A DNA stretch of 64,000 nt, taken from contig JAKVAR010000014.1 in NCBI GenBank assembly GCA_022447585.1, positions 309,130 to 373,129 on the forward strand. The letters run 5' to 3'. Positions 58,982 through 64,000 of the stretch are shown one piece after another. The notes under the pieces are model-generated. The model saw only the letters and a list, made by a program, of their open reading frames with translations. It was not told where the DNA came from and searched no databases. The position numbers and the translations under genes are program-made. How positions within the stretch are numbered: position 1 is the first letter of the stretch; each line of letters starts with the position of its first letter. The DNA is from Crocinitomicaceae bacterium (GTDB taxonomy: Bacteria; Bacteroidota; Bacteroidia; Flavobacteriales_D; Crocinitomicaceae).

Positions 58982-60172
58982 ATGAATAGTAACAAACATT
59001 TCAAAATATATGTCGTCGATGACGATAGATTCTTTAGTGGGATTATTAAGAATGAGTTAGAAAGACTTGACGATGTTGAAGTTTTAACTTTTTATTCGGA
59101 GACTGATTTTTTAAATAGCTTAAATGAAAATCCAGATCTTGTAATTATTGATTATGATCTGCCAAATTCAAATGGAATTGAACTTTTAGAGGAAGTCAGA
59201 AAGGGAAATAGTGAAATGGTATGTATTATTCTTTCAGAACAAAACCAAACGCCTCTAGTATTGGATGCCTATAAAAAGAAGGCTGATCGTTATATTTTCA
59301 AGAATGAAAATGCTTTAATTGAGCTAGTTCAAAATGTGAGATGTTTCCAAGAAAAAAATAAGCTCAATAAGGAGTTGTATACGCTCAAAAATCAACTCAT
59401 CAATAATTATAAATACGAATGTATTATTGGTGAGAGTCAAGTGATGAAGGATATGTTAAATTTGATGCCCCGGTTTGAAGATATCGTGATTCCTGTTCTG
59501 CTAAATGGGGAAAATGGTACAGGGAAGGAGCTTTTAGCTAAAACACTTCATTATACTTCTAATAGAAGTAAACGACCTTTTGTATCGGTTAATATACTCG
59601 GTGTACCAGATCATTTGATTGAAAATGAATTGTTCGGGACAGATAAAGGCACTTATCCTAATGTTAAAAGAAGCTCTGGTAAATTGGAAGAGGCCAACGG
59701 CGGAACAATATTTTTGGATGAGATTGGTGCTATTCCATTGAGACTTCAGGCAAAGTTATTACAGATTCTTCAAGAAAACACATTTATGCGCTTGGGAGGT
59801 TCAAATCAAATTAAGCTAAATGTTAAAATTGTCCTAGCTACAAGCAGGGATCTGCACAGAGAAATGCACGCCGGACGATTTAGAGAAGATTTATACATGA
59901 GGTTACAAGATTTTATTATTGAACTCCCACCATTAAAGGTTCGTGGGAATGATATAGTTCTTCTTGCACAAAATTTTGTTAGATCCTTTTGTGAAAAGCA
60001 TCAACTGCAATACAAATCATTTGGTAAGGATGCAATCCAATCAATGATGGAGTATCATTGGCCGGGAAATGTCAGGGAACTTAAATACATGGTTGAAAGA
60101 GCTATACTTGTTTGCGATACAGATGAGATTAAGTCTGAGAATCTAATCTTTTTAACAAGCAGGGTTGCTTAG
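58982..60172 (+). CDS. NtrC-like regulator lacking the sigma-54 contact loop and DNA-binding domain
   Basis: 396 residues. A receiver domain (1-125) with Asp57 in VIIDYDLP is followed by a sigma-54-activator-type AAA+ domain (about 145-385). Walker A (GENGTGKE, 176-183), Walker B (GGTIFLDEIG, from 240) and the arginine-finger region (GRFREDLYMRL) are kept, so it should hydrolyse ATP. The loop that should read GAFTGA reads GTYPNV (223-228), and the chain ends soon after WPGNVRELKYMVERA, without a Fis-type HTH. It probably cannot activate sigma-54 in the usual way. It follows the hybrid kinase. Confidence 0.88.
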   Translation: MNSNKHFKIYVVDDDRFFSGIIKNELERLDDVEVLTFYSETDFLNSLNENPDLVIIDYDLPNSNGIELLEEVRKGNSEMVCIILSEQNQTPLVLDAYKKKADRYIFKNENALIELVQNVRCFQEKNKLNKELYTLKNQLINNYKYECIIGESQVMKDMLNLMPRFEDIVIPVLLNGENGTGKELLAKTLHYTSNRSKRPFVSVNILGVPDHLIENELFGTDKGTYPNVKRSSGKLEEANGGTIFLDEIGAIPLRLQAKLLQILQENTFMRLGGSNQIKLNVKIVLATSRDLHREMHAGRFREDLYMRLQDFIIELPPLKVRGNDIVLLAQNFVRSFCEKHQLQYKSFGKDAIQSMMEYHWPGNVRELKYMVERAILVCDTDEIKSENLIFLTSRVA

Positions 60173-60356
60173 CCTAAGCCCTAGTTTTATGCATCTAAAA
60201 TACTCCCAAATATGAATGGTAGAGTTGTTTTTTTTATGCTATTGATTTTAACAACTTCAACCTTTCGGAAATCAATTAATGACTTTAGGAAAATGATTCA
60301 ATCGGTTTAACCGATACAGTCGTATTTTGGATTAAACAATTAAAAAGCAAGAAATT
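60173..60356. other. Intergenic, with a 32-codon hydrophobic ORF
   Basis: Contains ATG at 60212 to TAA at 60308-60310. The ORF encodes a 32-residue peptide with a hydrophobic core (RVVFFMLLILTTSTF). Its stop lies inside the palindrome ATCGGTTTAACCGAT (60301-60315). Coding status is doubtful. Confidence 0.25.
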
Positions 60357-61001
60357 ATGAAAGAGCTATTTAGACTTATTTGCAGCGTAATTTTAATTAA
60401 TATGAGCTTTGATAGTTTGGCTCAAGCAAAGATGTTAAATTATACATTAGATGCAAATGTTGCAATTACCGATTGCAAGATTGTGGCTTTAAAAGAAAGT
60501 GACGAAATTGGGAAGGTTGAAAGTATTTCTGGATCTAAAATTAATCTAAGAATTCATAAGGATAATGCTTATAGGATTACAGTTAATAGCGATAAGGTGT
60601 TTTATATAGAATACGGAGCTAAATCAGGGTTTGTTCAAGTTGATGCTGTCAGATTTACGCGAAGAGACGTGTTAGCATCATTAGCTATTAATCCGGATGA
60701 GGCAGCGAAATCTGAACCCGGATTGAAATACCGAATTCAAGTAGGAGCGTTTTCTCAAGATGTTGCATTGAATTCATTTATGAAGCTTGGAGAATTGTAT
60801 ACTGAAGAAATTGATGGTGGAATAACGAGATATATGATTGGATCTTACATGTCAAATGAAGAAGCAGAAATAGCTGAGGCAAAAATAAAAGAAATGGGCT
60901 TTGAAGGTGCTTTTACTGTTGTTTGTTATAATGGAAAGCGGGTGTCGTTCAAAGAAGCTCAATTGTTGAGTAAAACTCCATCAGCACTAACGTATAATTA
61001 A
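60357..61001 (+). CDS. Secreted SPOR-domain protein
   Basis: 214 residues with a signal peptide (1-22, ending SLAQA). The N-terminal part (about 25-100) is a beta-rich region, and residues about 122-195 are a SPOR-like fold: YRIQVGAFSQDVALNSF, then GGITRYMIGSYMSNEEAE and EMGFEGAFTVVCYNGKRV. SPOR domains bind glycan strands of peptidoglycan that lack stem peptides. It lies between two regulator genes, each with a clear gap, so it is not obviously part of their circuit. Confidence 0.78.
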   Translation: MKELFRLICSVILINMSFDSLAQAKMLNYTLDANVAITDCKIVALKESDEIGKVESISGSKINLRIHKDNAYRITVNSDKVFYIEYGAKSGFVQVDAVRFTRRDVLASLAINPDEAAKSEPGLKYRIQVGAFSQDVALNSFMKLGELYTEEIDGGITRYMIGSYMSNEEAEIAEAKIKEMGFEGAFTVVCYNGKRVSFKEAQLLSKTPSALTYN

Positions 61002-61145
61002 ATTATTTATATCGAGTTTGAGCGGTCGTTTTATTGAAGACGTTTATTGATGTTACGTTCGGAAATTATCTAGACTCGAAGGGAAAATCTAGCTTAAATT
61101 TGGTCAAAAAAGTTCTGATATTGGTTAAACCTAATTAACAGAGCT

Positions 61146-61928
61146 ATGGAACATATATTAATAATAGAGGATGATATACACATCCGAGAATCGATACAAG
61201 AAATACTTGAATTATCAGGATACAGAACTTCAACTGCAGCTAATGGAAAGTTGGGGTATGATTCTATAATGGAAAACTGCCCAGATCTAGTTATCTGTGA
61301 TGTGGACATGCCAAAACTCGATGGATTTGAGTTACTCTTGGCTATAAATCAACGTCTGAAAGATTCGGTTATTCCACCGTTCATATTTTTAACGGCAAAA
61401 GTGGAGCCGAATAACCTGCGTCACGGTATGAGTTTAGGTGCAGATGATTATATTTTTAAGCCTTTTGATCATTTGGACCTTTTAAAAAGTATCAGGTTGC
61501 GTTTAGATAAGCGTTCCAAATTGATGCGAAATGGTATGTTGAAAGACTTAAAATTGAATAGCGCTTCTTTTGAAAAGTTAGCACTTCCATGTGATGAGGG
61601 TTTAATTCTTGTGTCATTTGATGAAATTATAAAGTGTCAAGCAGATCGAGCATATTGCACCTTTCATTTGACTAATGGTAAAACAATTTTAGTTTCAAAA
61701 TCCATGAAAGAATTTGAGCCTCTTTTACTTGAACATAATTTTCTGAAGGTTCATAAATCAACGATTGTAAATATTAATTACGCAAAAAAATATATTCGTG
61801 GAAAAGGAGGTCAGTTAGTTATGTCAGACACTTCCATTGTATATGTAGCAGTCAGAAAAAAAGATGAACTAATGAAAGTACTTCGTCATCGAGGTCAAAT
61901 TGGTATTCATGCAGTTAGTTTAAACTGA
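61146..61928 (+). CDS. LytTR-type response regulator (paralog)
   Basis: 260 residues: a receiver domain with Asp52 in VICDVDMP and Lys in YIFKPFDH, then LytTR (about 155-250) with EIIKCQADRAYCTFHL, KSMKEFEPLL and KVHKSTIVNINY. It is closely similar along the whole length to the regulator at 48004-48756, so the pair arose by duplication. No kinase gene is directly next to it. The hybrid kinase and the AAA regulator upstream are the nearest signalling genes. Confidence 0.9.
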   Translation: MEHILIIEDDIHIRESIQEILELSGYRTSTAANGKLGYDSIMENCPDLVICDVDMPKLDGFELLLAINQRLKDSVIPPFIFLTAKVEPNNLRHGMSLGADDYIFKPFDHLDLLKSIRLRLDKRSKLMRNGMLKDLKLNSASFEKLALPCDEGLILVSFDEIIKCQADRAYCTFHLTNGKTILVSKSMKEFEPLLLEHNFLKVHKSTIVNINYAKKYIRGKGGQLVMSDTSIVYVAVRKKDELMKVLRHRGQIGIHAVSLN

Positions 61929-62304
61929 TGATATACTAGAATTAATAGTACTAGTATGGTTATTCTCCTCGGAATTCGGCAATTCTGATGGAGAATAATT
62001 TAGTTTGTTTACAACTGAATTCTTACAAAAAAAACTTTTTTAAATGCTTTAAACTGCATGTTCAGTTTAAAAAGGGAATGCCTATTTTTTATCGAAAATT
62101 TTGTCTTAAAGTTTTGTTAGTTAAAGCTTTACCAGGATCGCCCGAAACATTTAGTTCGATTGTATTCTGATCTCAATTTTGAGAAATTAAATGTTACTCG
62201 GTATTGAGTTTTACTTGTATCATTGAATTGATCTTGATATCAACTTTTATCTTTTTAAGTCTTCAAGATCTTTGATCTTATCCCTGAATTATATTTTTTT
62301 GATT

Positions 62305-62326
62305 GTTAGACCTTGTCAGGTCTAAC
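62305..62326. repeat. Perfect 9-bp palindrome with tetraloop
   Basis: GTTAGACCT (62305-62313), loop TGTC, AGGTCTAAC (62318-62326). It resembles short intergenic palindromes often scattered in Bacteroidota genomes; only one copy is seen in this window. Confidence 0.5.
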
Positions 62327-62698
62327 TAGTTCGTTCTACCTGAAAATTAAGTCGATTAGTGCATTATTTTTTCCTGGTTTGGAATAACGGAAAGATTTCC
62401 TACTGTTCTTATTGTTGGGCTTATCAGTGTTTTAGTTGGATTTGATGATAGGTTAAAAGAAGCTTTTCTATGCCTCTAAAGCTGGTAAAGGATGAATGTA
62501 ATGGGTAAACAAAGAGTATAGCTATTGTATTCAATATAGGAGCTTCCTGTTGTTCTTTACTACAATCTTAATGAATTACATATTTTGAAATAGACCCAAC
62601 TAATCCTTGTTGAGTTTTTATATGTTTATGCCTTAATATATTCTGCTGGTAGTGTTCCTATTTATTCGATCAAATTTTATAATACTAGAACAGATTCA

Positions 62699-62737
62699 TA
62701 AAAAAAAGAAAGTTGCATTCAAGAAATGCAACTTTCT
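62699..62737 (-). terminator. Orphan terminator on the minus strand
   Basis: A perfect 13-bp stem (62707-62719 with 62725-62737, AGAAAGTTGCATT), a 5-base loop and at least eight T residues on the minus strand. No annotated gene ends here; the nearest minus-strand gene (63245) has its own terminator. Confidence 0.9.
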
Positions 62738-63160
62738 AACCTAACCAACCGCTATCACTTTATAACTACCAGATAAAAACGGAATGAGAAAAACTTATTC
62801 TCGTATTTATTGGTTTTCCAAAATAGATTCGATTCATACATTTGAATCGATACTTAAATATAACTACAAAACCTGGGTCTAGATGGTCGAGATTTCCCAA
62901 CGTATAGATTCTATTTCCTTCTGTAGAGTATGTAAATAAACGAATCTGTGAAGTGATTCTTTTTGATTCAAATCATTAGTGATTTGGTTTAATACAGAAT
63001 ACTTGATTGTCTATTTACTTTAGAAGTCAAAGTAGGGTAGGCTAACAATTATTTAGATAATAAATTTATTATTTGATTAGGGCTATTGAGGGGGGTAATT
63101 TTGGTTCTTTAAGTTTTTCAATTATAAGTTTTTTGTATAAACTTATTTTAGTTCGAGACA
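62738..63160 (-). ncRNA. Candidate small RNA or small-peptide transcript
   Basis: Inferred only from the strong orphan terminator at its 3' end and from local stems: TCGATTCA/TGAATCGA at 62829-62836/62843-62850, and GAATGAG/CTTATTC further 3'. The 5' end is not defined and no exact promoter box was found. A 22-codon ORF could also be the product. Confidence 0.25.
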
Positions 63161-63165
63161 TTTGA

Positions 63166-63197
63166 AAATAAAAAAGCGCATCCATGGGATGCGCTTT
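63166..63197 (-). terminator. Terminator of the collagen-like gene
   Basis: A perfect 11-bp stem (63173-63183 with 63187-63197, AAAGCGCATCC) with a 3-base loop and a run of T on the minus strand, about 48 bases past the stop at 63245. Confidence 0.9.
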
Positions 63198-63244
63198 CAA
63201 TTTATTAATCTTAGGGAACATGTTCCCTGAAAGAACAATTCATT

Positions 63245-64000
63245 CTATTTAAGTTCAATTACCTTAATGAATCCTCTCGAAGGAATGAAATCACCTGTCG
63301 CTCCGTATATATCCAAAATTCCTACTTGAATATCCGTTAGCGGAGTAACTAATGCATGCATTGTTGGCTGGTTGATTACAGCACCTGAATAATCCATTGT
63401 TCTTTGGTACGATTCAGATCCTAAACTCACATTGTTCGTTTTGTCAAAGAATACAAACGAATATGCTAATGTCGAGTTTGTTGAGAACATGTAAACTGCG
63501 CCTTCTAACACATATGTTTTACCTGCCTTCAATGTAAATTCATCAGTCGTAACGTTATACGATATTCCATTTACAGACCCAGCTACACCGAAACTTACGT
63601 AACCTGCTACAATAGAATCTGGCTGAACGAATAGGTGCTCAGGTGATATTGAACTAATTACGTCATTTGTAATGTCAATTCCAGCTCCTGCGCTATATGT
63701 TCCTGCTGGTCCTTGAGGTCCAACTGCACCATCAACACCGTCAGTACCTGGTAAACCTTGTGGTCCTTGAGGTCCAACTGCACCATCAACACCATCAACA
63801 CCGTCAGCTCCATCAGCACCTGGTAAACCTTGTGGGCCTGTAGCTCCAATTGGTCCTTGAGGTCCAACTGCACCATCAACACCGTCAGTACCTGGTAAAC
63901 CTTGTAGTCCTTGAGGTCCTACTGCACCATCAACACCATCAGCTACATAAGCACCTGGTAAACCTTGTGGTCCTGGAGCTCCTATTGGTCCGTGTGGTCC
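63245..64000 (-). CDS. Collagen-like repeat protein, 5' end outside the window
   Basis: The minus-strand frame is open from base 64000 to the stop at 63245: 251 residues with no start, so the gene runs off the window. The first 100 residues are Gly-X-Y collagen triplets (units such as [19 protein letters not shown]), nearly identical at DNA level. One break occurs where Val replaces the Gly ([10 protein letters not shown]). The rest (about 105-251, from [14 protein letters not shown]) is a beta-rich C-terminal head ending [10 protein letters not shown], probably a trimerising domain like those on bacterial collagen-like surface fibres. It is probably exported and trimeric. Confidence 0.82.
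   Translation of the reverse strand, partial: GPHGPIGAPGPQGLPGAYVADGVDGAVGPQGLQGLPGTDGVDGAVGPQGPIGATGPQGLPGADGADGVDGVDGAVGPQGPQGLPGTDGVDGAVGPQGPAGTYSAGAGIDITNDVISSISPEHLFVQPDSIVAGYVSFGVAGSVNGISYNVTTDEFTLKAGKTYVLEGAVYMFSTNSTLAYSFVFFDKTNNVSLGSESYQRTMDYSGAVINQPTMHALVTPLTDIQVGILDIYGATGDFIPSRGFIKVIELK

Larger units (their letters stand above)
61929..63244. other. Long gene-free stretch with orphan terminator and hairpins
   Basis: 1,316 bases without a convincing protein gene. It holds a palindrome (62305-62326), an orphan minus-strand terminator (62699-62737) with hairpins on its 5' side (62829-62850), and the terminator of the collagen-like gene (63166-63197). A 22-codon minus-strand ORF (about 62773-62841, starting MNRIYFGKPINTRI) lies just 5' of the orphan terminator. 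Confidence 0.5.

Noticed and set aside
61988..62170. 60-codon plus-strand ORF
   Set aside because: Lys/Phe-rich composition typical of AT-rich noncoding DNA, and no motif or context.
63658..63882. Leu/Val/Gln-rich minus-strand ORF
   Set aside because: It is a shifted frame of the collagen-like gene, whose Gly-X-Y frame runs through without a stop.

Overview
The window is about 64 kb of AT-rich chromosomal DNA from a member of the Bacteroidota, most likely the order Flavobacteriales. The evidence is several secreted proteins with type IX secretion (T9SS) C-terminal sorting domains, SprB-type adhesin repeats, many short lipoproteins, SusC-like TonB receptors with a carboxypeptidase-regulatory-like N-terminus, a fused alpha/beta 2-oxoacid dehydrogenase E1, promoters of the TAnnTTTG type and almost no Shine-Dalgarno sequences. 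There is no rRNA, phage, insertion sequence or CRISPR array. One tRNA (Asp, GTC) is present. Both ends cut through genes: an icmF-type mutase at base 1 and a collagen-like protein at base 64000.

Bases 1-32700 are mostly housekeeping and metabolism: fused isobutyryl-CoA mutase, GH20 hexosaminidase with CutC, nucleoside phosphorylase, NADP-type glutamate dehydrogenase, 2-oxoacid dehydrogenase E1, LolA-like carrier, esterase, a haem-type TonB receptor, uracil-DNA glycosylase, uroporphyrinogen decarboxylase, an OmpA-family protein, an RluA-type pseudouridine synthase, a second TonB receptor with its lipoprotein partner, and a hutG-hutF-hutD operon for the last steps of histidine breakdown. Several small lipoproteins of unknown role lie between them. 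A 910-residue T9SS adhesin-like protein sits at 8938-11670.

Bases 32700-43500 are looser. They hold a 1,308-residue T9SS protein with nine tandem 71-residue repeats, small orphan ORFs, a (GATT)n microsatellite, a glycosyltransferase, a clearly broken sensor-kinase pseudogene, a 21-base poly-T tract beside a coding relic, an FKBP-type isomerase, tRNA-Asp and a short T9SS type A protein.

Bases 43500-62000 are dominated by signal transduction. There is a giant multi-PAS/GAF kinase with a LytTR response regulator, then a secreted S8 protease with SprB repeats, then a compact operon (unknown small protein, multi-TM protein, HisKA_3 kinase, LuxR-type regulator). After that come a hybrid kinase, an NtrC-like AAA regulator that has lost the GAFTGA loop and the DNA-binding domain, a SPOR-domain protein and a second LytTR regulator paralogous to the first. 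The last 2 kb has a long gene-free stretch with an orphan terminator, then the collagen-like gene.

The points most worth following are: the four-gene signalling operon; the GAFTGA-less AAA regulator; a repeated pattern of -7 promoter boxes only 4-5 bases before start codons, which suggests leaderless mRNAs; the kinase pseudogene; and the orphan terminator near 62.7 kb, which may mark an unannotated small RNA or peptide gene.
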